A DNA stretch of 64,000 nt from Kribbella pratensis (GTDB taxonomy: Bacteria; Actinomycetota; Actinomycetes; Propionibacteriales; Kribbellaceae), in the NCBI RefSeq assembly GCF_004365355.1, contig NZ_SODP01000001.1, forward strand, positions 62,001-126,000, written 5' to 3'. The notes beneath the pieces were generated by a model, which was given only the letters and a program-made list of their open reading frames with translations, did not search any database and had not been told where the DNA came from. Made by a program: the position numbers and the translations under genes. How positions within the stretch are numbered: the stretch's first letter is position 1; each line of letters starts with the position of its first letter. Shown here in pieces: positions 52,180 to 59,726 of the stretch.

Positions 52180-53043
52180 TCACTTGACGGAGCCCGCGGA
52201 CAGGCCGGACTGCCAGAACCGCTGGAGCAGAAGGAAGGCGATCACCAGAGGCACGATGGTCAGCAACGACCCCGTGATCACCAGGTTGTAGATGGGGCGG
52301 GCCCCGACGCCGGTCGCTTGGTTGCTCCACTGGGTGAGCCCGACCGTGAGCGGGTACAGGTTGGGTTTGCTGAGCATGATCAGCGGCAGGAAGTAGTTGT
52401 TCCAGGTCGACACCACCGCGAACAACAGCGTCGTCACGATGCCCGGGGCAAGCAATCGCAAGGCCATGGTGAAGAACGTCCGGACCTCACCGGCGCCGTC
52501 GATCCGCGCCGCCTCGAGCAGCTCATGAGGTACGGCGTCGGTCGCGTACACCCACATCAGGTACAGCCCGAACGGGCTCACCAGCGACGGGATGATGATC
52601 GCCCACACGGTGTTCGTCAGTCCGAGGTTGGAGAACATCAGGAACGTCGGCACGGCGAGCGCCGTACCGGGGACTGCGACCGCTCCGAGCAGTACGGCGA
52701 AGACCGCGCGACGGCCGGCAAACTTGTACTTCGCGAGTCCGTAGCCGGCCGCTGTTGCGAGCAGCGTCGCGCCGCCGGCGCCGACGACCACGTAAAGAAC
52801 AGTGTTGCCGAGCCAGCGCAGGAAGATGCCGTCGTTGTAGGTCAGCGTCTGTTTGATGTTGCTGAAGAACGCGAAACTCTTGCCGAACCACAGGCCCGGC
52901 GTCGACAGCAGGTCGTCCTGCGTCTTCGTTGCGCTCAGCAACAACCAGAGCAGCGGGACGAGCGTGTAGATCAGGTACAGCACCATCGCGCCGGTCAGCA
53001 GCTTCGAGCGCTTCCTACGCAAGGGAGAGGTCAGGGTACTCAC
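52180..53043 (-). CDS. Carbohydrate ABC transporter permease (MalG-like)
   Basis: A 287-residue inner-membrane permease with six predicted helices. The EAA loop that contacts the ATPase is ELLEAARIDGAGEVRTFFTM near 183-202. The GTG start at 53043 overlaps the stop of the partner permease (GTGA), giving translational coupling. It pairs with the MalF-like protein upstream. No ATPase gene is in the operon; as usual in actinobacteria a shared MsiK-type ATPase elsewhere probably powers it. Confidence 0.93.
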   Translation of the reverse strand: MSTLTSPLRRKRSKLLTGAMVLYLIYTLVPLLWLLLSATKTQDDLLSTPGLWFGKSFAFFSNIKQTLTYNDGIFLRWLGNTVLYVVVGAGGATLLATAAGYGLAKYKFAGRRAVFAVLLGAVAVPGTALAVPTFLMFSNLGLTNTVWAIIIPSLVSPFGLYLMWVYATDAVPHELLEAARIDGAGEVRTFFTMALRLLAPGIVTTLLFAVVSTWNNYFLPLIMLSKPNLYPLTVGLTQWSNQATGVGARPIYNLVITGSLLTIVPLVIAFLLLQRFWQSGLSAGSVK

Positions 53044-53981
53044 AGGGACTCCCGGGATCCGCGGAGCTGGACGATGTACGCGATGATCGCGGTGATGACG
53101 CCCATCACGATCGCGATCGTGGCCGAGTAGTTGAACTGCTGGCCGGCGAAGGACAGGTTGTAGGCGTACATGTTCGGCGTGTAGTACGTCGTGATCACGT
53201 TCGGCGCGAGCGTGCGCAGGATGTTCGGCTCGTTGAACAGCTGGAAGCTGCCGATGATCGAGAAGATCGTCGCGATCACGATCGCCCCGCGCAGCGCCGG
53301 CAGCTTGACCGCGCGGATCGTCCGGAACGTGCCGGCCCCGTCGATCGCCGCCGCCTCGTACAGCTCGCCAGGTACTGTGCGCAGCGCCGAGTAGAAGATC
53401 AGCATGTTGTAGCCGACGAACTCCCAGGTGACGATGTTGGCGATCGACGGCAGCATCCAGCGCGCGCTGAGCGGCTGGATCGCGGTCGTGCCGAACAGGT
53501 CGTTGAGGTTCGCGGCCAGCCCGAAGTTGTCGCCGTAGATGTAGCCCCACATCAGGACCGCGACGACGCCCGGTACGGCGTACGGCAGGAAGATCACGAT
53601 CCGGAAGAAGCCGGACGCGTGCAACCGCGCGCTGTCGATCGCGAGCGCGGCGAGGAGGGCGAGGATCAGCATGATCGGCACCTGTACCACCAGGAACGCC
53701 GCGACCCGGCCGAACGCCTCCCAGAACTTCGGGTCCCGCAGCGCCTCGGTGTAGTTGTCGATCCCGACGAACACCTTGCCGCCGAAGAAGGCCTGGTTGC
53801 GGTACAGGCTGAGATAGATCGCGTACCCGATCGGGGCCAGGAACGTCAGCGCGAAGACCGCCAGGAACGGGCCGACGAAGATCCATCCCTTGCCGTCCTG
53901 CGACGCTCGCCGCCGGTTCCGGCCGGTCGCGGAGACAGGCCGTACTTGCCGGGCCGACTCGTGGGCCATGGACTCTGCCAT
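53040..53981 (-). CDS. Carbohydrate ABC transporter permease (MalF-like)
   Basis: A 313-residue permease with six helices after a charged N-terminal tail. The EAA loop is ELYEAAAIDGAGTFRTIRAV near 206-225. A strong ribosome site (AAGGAGG) precedes ATG 53981. First gene of the importer operon, and its promoter region contains the palindrome at 54037-54052. Works with the MalG-like permease and the lipoprotein. Confidence 0.93.
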   Translation of the reverse strand: MAESMAHESARQVRPVSATGRNRRRASQDGKGWIFVGPFLAVFALTFLAPIGYAIYLSLYRNQAFFGGKVFVGIDNYTEALRDPKFWEAFGRVAAFLVVQVPIMLILALLAALAIDSARLHASGFFRIVIFLPYAVPGVVAVLMWGYIYGDNFGLAANLNDLFGTTAIQPLSARWMLPSIANIVTWEFVGYNMLIFYSALRTVPGELYEAAAIDGAGTFRTIRAVKLPALRGAIVIATIFSIIGSFQLFNEPNILRTLAPNVITTYYTPNMYAYNLSFAGQQFNYSATIAIVMGVITAIIAYIVQLRGSRESL

Positions 53982-54036
53982 GTCCGTCGACCTCCTTTCG
54001 CCCTCACGACGCCCCCGGTCGCGCGGCGACGCGCGA

Positions 54037-54052
54037 ATGTTGACGTCAACAT
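54037..54052. promoter_or_regulatory. LacI operator, perfect 16-bp palindrome
   Basis: atgttgacgtcaacat is perfectly symmetric with the central CG step typical of LacI-family sites. It lies 56 bases before the permease start in the divergent region. Confidence 0.82.
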
Positions 54053-54070
54053 CGACGCGGCGACGGTAAC

Positions 54071-54086
54071 GTGTTTACGTCAACAT
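54071..54086. promoter_or_regulatory. Second LacI operator
   Basis: gtgtttacgtcaacat matches the first operator at 14 of 16 positions. It is 34 bases from centre to centre from the first site, and 34 bases before the LacI start, well placed for autoregulation. Confidence 0.75.
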
Positions 54087-54119
54087 GTCTACACTGCGGA
54101 CACGACCGAGGAGGTGGGG

Positions 54120-55157
54120 ATGTCAGCGGAGGAATCACCGGGGAAGCGGCGGCGGGGCCCGTCGATGGCTGACGTCGCCCGGCTGGCCGGCGTGTCAGGG
54201 CAGACCGTCTCGAGGGTCGCGAACGATCGGCACAACGTCGACGCGGAGACCCGCGACCGGGTCCGGGCCGCGATGAACCAGCTCGGGTACCGGCCGAACA
54301 GTGCGGCTCGCGCGCTGCGCAACGGCGAGTACCGCAGCATCGGCGTGATCGTCTTCGAACTCCACAGCTTCGGTACGACGCGCACGCTCGACGCGATCGC
54401 CACCGCCGCGACGATCCGCGGGTACTCGATCAACCTCGTCCCCGTGCTCGACGTGACCCAGAGCGCGGTGACGAACGCGTTCGGGCGGCTGGGGGAGCAG
54501 GCTGTCGACGGCGTGATCATCCTGATCGAGGCGCACACGCTGGACGCGGCCGGCGTACGGCTCCCGGAGGGACTGTCGGTCGTGGTGGTCGACTCGAGCG
54601 CCCACTACGACTATCCGATCGTCGACACCGATCAGCGACAGGGTGCGCGGCTCGCGACGGAGCATCTGCTCGACCTGGGGCACAAGACGGTGTGGCATCT
54701 CGGTGGTCCGCCGACCTCGTTCGCCGCGGATCGGCGTCGGCGCTCGTGGGAACAGACGCTGATCGACCACGGGCGCGAGGTGCCGCCGGTGTACGACGGG
54801 GACTGGTCGGCGACCTCCGGGTACGAAGCCGGCTGTCGGCTTGCGGAAGACGATCAGGTGACGGCGGTCTTCGTCGCCAACGACCAGATGGCTCTCGGTC
54901 TGCTGCGTGCGCTGTACGAGCGGGGTCTTGCGGTGCCGGACGACGTCAGCGTGGTCGGCTTCGACGACATGGAAGAGGCGGCCCATTTCTGGCCGCCTCT
55001 CACCACCGTCCGTCAGACCTTCGCCGAGGTCGGCCGGCAAAGCGTCGACGCGCTGATCGCCGAGATCCACTCCGGCGAACACCACAAGGTGCCCGTCGCG
55101 GTCCCGACCGAGCTCGTCATCCGCAAGAGCACTGCCCCGCCCTCAAACCGCAACTAA
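54120..55157 (+). CDS. LacI-family transcriptional repressor of the galactoside operon
   Basis: A 345-residue repressor. The HTH and hinge read [20 protein letters not shown] and [18 protein letters not shown] near 16-70, and the sugar-binding domain has the usual [12 protein letters not shown] and [27 protein letters not shown] precedes ATG 54120; the long frame upstream is antisense to the permease and rejected. Divergent from the importer operon with two palindromic sites between, so it should repress the importer, the beta-galactosidase and itself until the sugar is present. Its last 15 bases overlap the end of sucD on the other strand. Confidence 0.93.
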   Translation: MSAEESPGKRRRGPSMADVARLAGVSGQTVSRVANDRHNVDAETRDRVRAAMNQLGYRPNSAARALRNGEYRSIGVIVFELHSFGTTRTLDAIATAATIRGYSINLVPVLDVTQSAVTNAFGRLGEQAVDGVIILIEAHTLDAAGVRLPEGLSVVVVDSSAHYDYPIVDTDQRQGARLATEHLLDLGHKTVWHLGGPPTSFAADRRRRSWEQTLIDHGREVPPVYDGDWSATSGYEAGCRLAEDDQVTAVFVANDQMALGLLRALYERGLAVPDDVSVVGFDDMEEAAHFWPPLTTVRQTFAEVGRQSVDALIAEIHSGEHHKVPVAVPTELVIRKSTAPPSNRN

Positions 55158-56024
55158 CACCGAACGCATCAGGTCCGCGGTCTCGGTGGGGGTCTTGCCG
55201 ACGCGCACACCGGCGGCTTCGAGCGCTTCTTGTTTTGCTGCCGCCGTACCGGAGGAGCCGGAGACGATCGCGCCGGCGTGGCCCATGGTCTTGCCCTCCG
55301 GCGCGGTGAAGCCCGCGACGTACCCGACGACCGGCTTGGTCACGTTCTCCTTGATGAACGCGGCCGCCCGCTCCTCGGCGTCGCCGCCGATCTCACCGAT
55401 CATCACGATCGCGTCGGTGTCCGGGTCGTCCTGGAACGCCTGCAGCGCGTCGATGTGCGTGGTCCCGATGATCGGGTCGCCGCCGATCCCGATCGCGGTC
55501 GAGAACCCGAAGTCCCGCAGCTCGTACATCATCTGGTACGTCAAGGTGCCGGACTTGCTGACCAGACCGATCCGGCCAGGTCCCGCGATGTCAGCGGGAA
55601 TGATCCCCGCGTTCGCGCGCCCCGGGCTGATGATCCCCGGGCAGTTCGGGCCGATCACCCGCGTCCCGTGGGCTCGCGCGTGCGCGAAGAACGCCGCGGT
55701 GTCCTGCACCGGCACGCCTTCCGTGATCACCACGACCAGCGGTACGCCGGCATCGACCGCCTCGATCACGGCGCCCTTGGTGAAACGCGGCGGCACGAAC
55801 ACCACCGACGCGTCCGCGTCCGTCGCCTTCACCGCGTCGGCGCACGATCCGTAGACGGGGATCGACCGCTTCGCGAAGTCGATCGACAGGCCGCCCTTGC
55901 CGGGGGTCACGCCGCCGACGATGTCGGTGCCGGCGGCAAGCATCCGGCTGGTGTGCTTCTGTCCCTCGGATCCGGTCATTCCCTGCACCACGACCCGGCT
56001 CTTCTCGGTCAGGAAGATCGCCAT
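55143..56024 (-). CDS. sucD: Succinate--CoA ligase (ADP-forming) subunit alpha
   Basis: A 293-residue subunit that binds CoA and carries the phosphorylated histidine, His249 in [14 protein letters not shown]. The CoA-binding fold begins [20 protein letters not shown], and [17 protein letters not shown] near 125-141 is typical. Full family length. sucC ends 2 bases before its start, so both subunits are co-translated. The pair sits beside genes for acyl-CoA-type acid metabolism and shares their operator motif, so it may be a second, specialised copy, not the citric-acid-cycle enzyme. Confidence 0.93.
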   Translation of the reverse strand: MAIFLTEKSRVVVQGMTGSEGQKHTSRMLAAGTDIVGGVTPGKGGLSIDFAKRSIPVYGSCADAVKATDADASVVFVPPRFTKGAVIEAVDAGVPLVVVITEGVPVQDTAAFFAHARAHGTRVIGPNCPGIISPGRANAGIIPADIAGPGRIGLVSKSGTLTYQMMYELRDFGFSTAIGIGGDPIIGTTHIDALQAFQDDPDTDAIVMIGEIGGDAEERAAAFIKENVTKPVVGYVAGFTAPEGKTMGHAGAIVSGSSGTAAAKQEALEAAGVRVGKTPTETADLMRSVLVAV

Positions 56025-56026
56025 CT

Positions 56027-57184
56027 CTACCGTCCCTTCCCGGCGGCGAGTTCGGCTGCTCGCGCCGCCGCGCCGTCCATCGTCTCCACCACGGTCACCA
56101 GCGGATGGTTGGCCTGGGCAAGGATCTTGCGACCTTCCTCGACGTTGTTGCCGTCCAGGCGCACGACCAGCGGCTTGTCGGCTTGGTCGCCGAGCAGCTC
56201 GAGTGCCTGCATGATGCCGTTCGAGACCGCGTCGCAGGCGGTGATTCCGCCGAACACGTTCACGAACACGCTGCGGACCTGCCGGTCGGACAGGATGATC
56301 CCTAATCCGTTCGCCATGACTTCGGCTGAAGCGCCACCGCCGATGTCGAGGAAGTTCGCCGGCTTCACGCCGTACCGCGAACCGGCGTACGCGACCACGT
56401 CGAGCGTGGACATGACCAGGCCGGCGCCGTTCCCGATGATGCCGACCGAGCCGTCGAGTTTGACGTAGTTCAGGCCCTTCTCGAGCGCGGCGGCCTCGAG
56501 CGGATCGGCTGAGGCGTGATCCTCGAAGACTGCATGGTCGGCGTGCCGGTACGCCGCGTTGTCGTCGAGCGTCACCTTGCCGTCGAGCGCCTCGAGCGAA
56601 CCGTCGCCCAACTTCACCAGCGGATTCACCTCGACCAGCGACGCGTCCTCCGCGACGAACACGTCCCACAACTTCCGTACGACGTCCTGTGCGCCGACCG
56701 GGAATCCGGCGGCCGCGACGATCTCTGCCGCCTTCGCGTCGTCGACGCCGACCGCCGGATCGATCGACACCTTCGCGATCGCAGCCGGGTTGGTGTGCGC
56801 GACCACCTCGATCTCCACACCACCCTCGGTGCTTGCGATGCACAGGTACTCGCGGTTGGCGCGGTCGATCACGAACGAGAAGTAGTACTCGTCGGCGATG
56901 TCCGCCGCGGGGGCGAGCAGCACGCGGTGCACGGTGTGCCCCTTGATGTCCATCCCGAGGATCTCGCCCGCCTTCGCCACCGCGTCCTCGGGTGTCGCGG
57001 CAAGCTTCACGCCGCCGGCCTTGCCGCGGCCGCCGGTCTTCACCTGGGCCTTCACCACCACCCGGCCGCCGAGCTCCGCGGCCGCCTCCGCCGCCTCGGC
57101 CGGATCCTCGATCACCCGGCCGAGCGTCACCGGGACGCCGTGCCGGGCGAAGAGTTCCTTGGCTTGGTACTCCATCAGGTCCAC
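56027..57184 (-). CDS. sucC: Succinate--CoA ligase (ADP-forming) subunit beta
   Basis: A 385-residue ATP-grasp subunit. It begins [20 protein letters not shown] from GTG 57184 with AAGGAGG 5 bases upstream. [18 protein letters not shown] near 45-62 is the nucleotide loop, LVEVNPLV near 198 the metal site, and [17 protein letters not shown] near 320 the CoA-ligase-type domain. Together with SucD it makes or uses succinyl-CoA with nucleotide triphosphate. Its promoter carries operator site B, 29 bases before the start codon. Confidence 0.93.
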   Translation of the reverse strand: MDLMEYQAKELFARHGVPVTLGRVIEDPAEAAEAAAELGGRVVVKAQVKTGGRGKAGGVKLAATPEDAVAKAGEILGMDIKGHTVHRVLLAPAADIADEYYFSFVIDRANREYLCIASTEGGVEIEVVAHTNPAAIAKVSIDPAVGVDDAKAAEIVAAAGFPVGAQDVVRKLWDVFVAEDASLVEVNPLVKLGDGSLEALDGKVTLDDNAAYRHADHAVFEDHASADPLEAAALEKGLNYVKLDGSVGIIGNGAGLVMSTLDVVAYAGSRYGVKPANFLDIGGGASAEVMANGLGIILSDRQVRSVFVNVFGGITACDAVSNGIMQALELLGDQADKPLVVRLDGNNVEEGRKILAQANHPLVTVVETMDGAAARAAELAAGKGR

Positions 57185-57213
57185 GTCAGCCTCCTTGAAG
57201 GTCTTCGGACGAC

Positions 57214-57228
57214 TGTATGCGGTATGCA
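57214..57228. promoter_or_regulatory. Shared operator, site B (TGTATGCGGTATGCA)
   Basis: Lies 29 bases upstream of the sucC start, in the region divergent to the OFA transporter. The opposite strand reads TGCATACCGCATACA and fits the palindrome TGCATACnGTATGCA at 12 of 14 positions. Confidence 0.62.
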
Positions 57229-57297
57229 ATCTAGTCACAAGAGCCGGTTGCAACGCGCCAGGTCTGGACAGCTCCGGCGCAGGGGAGTACCACAGAC

Positions 57298-57312
57298 TTC
57301 ATACGGTATGCA
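57298..57312. promoter_or_regulatory. Shared operator, site C (TTCATACGGTATGCA)
   Basis: Best match of the four to the palindrome (13 of 14), containing the perfect core CATACGGTATG. It lies 84 bases from site B and directly before the hairpin element at 57316, upstream of the MFS gene. Confidence 0.65.
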
Positions 57313-57315
57313 GTA

Positions 57316-57403
57316 GTCATTGCGCCCCCGGCCTGGACTGAGGAGCGCAGGGAGCGAAGCGACCGGAGCGACGAGGGAAGGCCGGGAGTCCAGGCGCAAT
57401 GAC
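57316..57403. repeat. Constant-loop, variable-stem hairpin element, copy 2
   Basis: Outer stem gtcattgcgcc (57316-57326) pairs with ggcgcaatgac (57393-57403). Inner stem cccggcc (57327-57333) pairs with ggccggg (57380-57386), with a 6-base bulge on the right. The loop, beginning ggactgaggagcgcag at about 57335, is nearly unchanged from copy 1, but both stems have different sequences that still pair. Both copies are followed by ggcattcaac 25 to 30 bases later. Confidence 0.8.
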
Positions 57404-57446
57404 GACCGCGCCGCAGGCGCGGCATTCAACTGAGTCAGGAGGCGAT

Positions 57447-58796
57447 ATGAATCACGTGATACCCACGCCCCGGGATGTGCGTGACGTCTACGGCCGGCGG
57501 TACCGGATCGGCGAGGATGCCCGTGAGTTGACCGGGCACTCGCGCCGCTGGCAGCTCTGGGCGGCCTTGGCGTGCATGGTCGCGATCAGCCCCTTGCAGT
57601 ACTCCTTCGGCACCGCCGCGCTCGGCCTCGACCGCGGCTGGGGTGCGACGCAAACCCTGTGGCTGCTGGCGATCTTCGTCGCCTGCCAGGCGCTGGTCGC
57701 CATCCCCGCCGCCTGGATCCAGCGGGTACGCCGGGCCACGCCGACACAGCTCGTTGTCCTCGGCGGTGTGCTGGCCTCGATCGGTCTCGCAGCACTGGCC
57801 CACGCGCACAGCTATGTCGCCGCTGTCGTCGGCTACGCGCTCCTCGGCGGCATCGGTGCAGGTCTCGTGTACTCCGCCTGCATCACGACGTCGGCGCGCT
57901 GGTTCCCGGACCGGCGTACCGCGACGATCGGTTTCGTGACCGGTGGCTTCGCCGTCGGCGCCGTACCGAGTATCGCCCTGCTGGCGATCTTCGAGTCGAG
58001 TCAACGGATCGTCTTCGATGTGACCGCGCTGGTCGCGCTGCTGATCGTGGTCGTCGCGGGCGGTCTGCTGAAGGATCCGCCGAGGTACTGGTGGCCCGCA
58101 GACCTCGACGCCCAGGCATGGGCGGTCGACCGGAAACTGAACCGCAGCATCCCGAACAACGCGCCCGCCGTCCGGCACTACCGTCCGGCGGAGGCGATGA
58201 GGACCGGCGCGCTGCCGATGATGTGGTTGCTACTAGCAATCAGTACGGCGCTGTCGCTGCTCGGCATCGCCTTCGTCGCGAGCTACGCGGTGATGTCCGA
58301 CTTCGGTCTCGCGATCGCGGGTGCGGCCGCCGGAATGCTCGCCGCCGTCAACGGCCTCGGACGGTCGTCGGCGGGTCATCTGTCTGATCGGTTCGGCCGT
58401 CGCCGAGTGCTGGCCGCCGTACTGATGATCGAAGGCTTCGCGCACGTCGGTCTCGTGATCGCCGGCAGTGGTTGGGCCTTCGTCGTCTGCGCGATGTTCG
58501 CCGGGCTGGGCGGTGGTGCGTTCTACGCGATCATGGCCAACCTGGTCCTCGAGTTCTTCGGCGAGAACAGCCTCCTGCAGAACCAGGCGATCCTGTACTC
58601 CGCGAAGGCTGCCGGCGGCCTGATCGGCATCGGTGTCGCCGCCTCGCTGATCGCGACCGTCGGCTACCGCCCGCTGTTCCTTGGCGCCGGACTGCTCGGC
58701 CTGCTGACCGCGCTGAGCGTGCGTCTCCTCAAACAGCCGGGCAGGCCTGCGCTTTCGATCCGGCAGCAGCTCGGCACGCCGGTGGCGGGCGAATGA
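57447..58796 (+). CDS. MFS transporter, oxalate:formate antiporter (OFA) family-like
   Basis: A 449-residue carrier with 12 predicted helices. The opening helices read ALACMVAISPLQYSFGTAAL and the inter-helix motif AWIQRVRRATPTQLVVLGG; the second half has SSAGHLSDRFGRRRVLAAVL near 311-330, the MFS signature repeat. Form and neighbours (a CoA-transferase of formyl-CoA:oxalate type) fit the OFA family, which swaps oxalate or similar acids for formate. Conserved basic substrate residues cannot be confirmed by eye. AGGAGG precedes ATG 57447. The next gene overlaps it by ATGA. Confidence 0.82.
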   Translation: MNHVIPTPRDVRDVYGRRYRIGEDARELTGHSRRWQLWAALACMVAISPLQYSFGTAALGLDRGWGATQTLWLLAIFVACQALVAIPAAWIQRVRRATPTQLVVLGGVLASIGLAALAHAHSYVAAVVGYALLGGIGAGLVYSACITTSARWFPDRRTATIGFVTGGFAVGAVPSIALLAIFESSQRIVFDVTALVALLIVVVAGGLLKDPPRYWWPADLDAQAWAVDRKLNRSIPNNAPAVRHYRPAEAMRTGALPMMWLLLAISTALSLLGIAFVASYAVMSDFGLAIAGAAAGMLAAVNGLGRSSAGHLSDRFGRRRVLAAVLMIEGFAHVGLVIAGSGWAFVVCAMFAGLGGGAFYAIMANLVLEFFGENSLLQNQAILYSAKAAGGLIGIGVAASLIATVGYRPLFLGAGLLGLLTALSVRLLKQPGRPALSIRQQLGTPVAGE

Positions 58797-59386
58797 GCGG
58801 ATACGGAGTGGCCCATCGGTCGGATCCGTGCCTAATGGAGCTTGTGTCCCGCCTGGCGCGAGAGCCCTGGACGGACCGTCCTGCGTGCGTACATCCGGTG
58901 CTTAGTGCGGTGGCACGCGCCGTCCATGACCACAGCAGCTCGGCAGGTCGCCGCGAGCTGATGCCGCTCGCGCCTCTGTTTCTCCACACCGCCCGCCCCG
59001 GCTTTGAGTCGTCTGGCCGGCTGGTAGCACTGTGCGTGTCCACCGCACTGGCCGGCGGCGAACTCGCAGGAGATGAGCGGCGGCGTCTAGGTGCGGCGCA
59101 TCAGACCGCGCTGCACCTGCTGGCCACGACGGAGAGGACGCCGCCGGTCACGGAGAAAGGCCCTGGTGGAGCCGCTCGGTTCTGGCTGCCGGCCCTGGGC
59201 CGTTGGAGTGAGCCGTTCTACCGAACCTTCGTAGCCCCTGAACAAGCAGCCGAAGCGGTAGCGGTCACCGCCAGGACTGCGAACGACGTACGGCTGAAGA
59301 GTCTGCTCAAGCTGTGCCTCGCGGCTCAAGGCGCCGTACGACCCAATCCCTCCTGCTCGGCGTCGGCCCAGAAGTCCGGGTCGTAG
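58793..59386 (+). CDS. Hypothetical protein coupled to the MFS gene
   Basis: A 197-residue soluble, helix-rich protein of a family seen in Streptomyces and relatives, with no named function I can give. DPCLMELVSRLAREPWTDRP and CVHPVLSAVARAVHDHSSSA near 10-50 are probably the conserved head. The start overlaps the MFS stop (ATGA), so it is coupled to the transporter. Its 3' end overlaps the convergent small gene at 59326-59595 by 61 bases. Confidence 0.68.
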   Translation: MSGYGVAHRSDPCLMELVSRLAREPWTDRPACVHPVLSAVARAVHDHSSSAGRRELMPLAPLFLHTARPGFESSGRLVALCVSTALAGGELAGDERRRLGAAHQTALHLLATTERTPPVTEKGPGGAARFWLPALGRWSEPFYRTFVAPEQAAEAVAVTARTANDVRLKSLLKLCLAAQGAVRPNPSCSASAQKSGS

Positions 59387-59595
59387 TCGCCGTCAGGGAT
59401 CGCCACGAGCTCACCCCGGTGCGGCGCGCGGACCTGCTGCTCGAGCCGGCGGAGGTCCGCCGTACATCGCTCCAGATCGTCCAGCAACCGCAGGACGTCG
59501 AGGTGCGGACCGATCCGATTCCTCAACGCCATAAGGGATTTCTCCAGCGCGAGGAGTGCGGCACGGGTCCGTTCGAGTTCCTCGGAAATGGTCAT
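59326..59595 (-). CDS. Small coiled-coil protein, convergent and overlapping
   Basis: An 89-residue acidic protein, MTISEELERTRAALLALEKS followed by LMALRNRIGPHLDVLRLLDD and LERCTADLRRLEQQVRA, a clear heptad-type coiled coil. GAGGAGG sits 5 bases before ATG 59595. The C-terminal part overlaps the end of the opposite gene by 61 bases. No family is recognised. Its promoter would face the operator at 59657, so it may be controlled together with the ThDP enzyme gene. Confidence 0.6.
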   Translation of the reverse strand: MTISEELERTRAALLALEKSLMALRNRIGPHLDVLRLLDDLERCTADLRRLEQQVRAPHRGELVAIPDGDYDPDFWADAEQEGLGRTAP

Positions 59596-59656
59596 CTCGG
59601 CCTCCTCGACGCGAACTCTGGACAACCGCCATCGCGTGGGATAAGACTACGACTAC

Positions 59657-59671
59657 ACCATACGGTATGCA
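59657..59671. promoter_or_regulatory. Shared operator, site D (ACCATACGGTATGCA)
   Basis: Contains the perfect core CATACGGTATG and is followed by ATCTA, as at site B. It ends 55 bases before the ThDP enzyme start and lies between that gene and the small divergent gene. Confidence 0.62.
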
Positions 59672-59726
59672 ATCTACATTCAAGCCGACGAACGAAGTTC
59701 GGCCCCTTCCGAGGAGAGGACTGCAG

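Noticed and set aside
52144..54100. Long plus-strand frames across the ABC permeases
   Set aside because: Antisense to well-supported permeases and rich in Arg/Asp/Gln; the LacI gene proper starts at ATG 54120.
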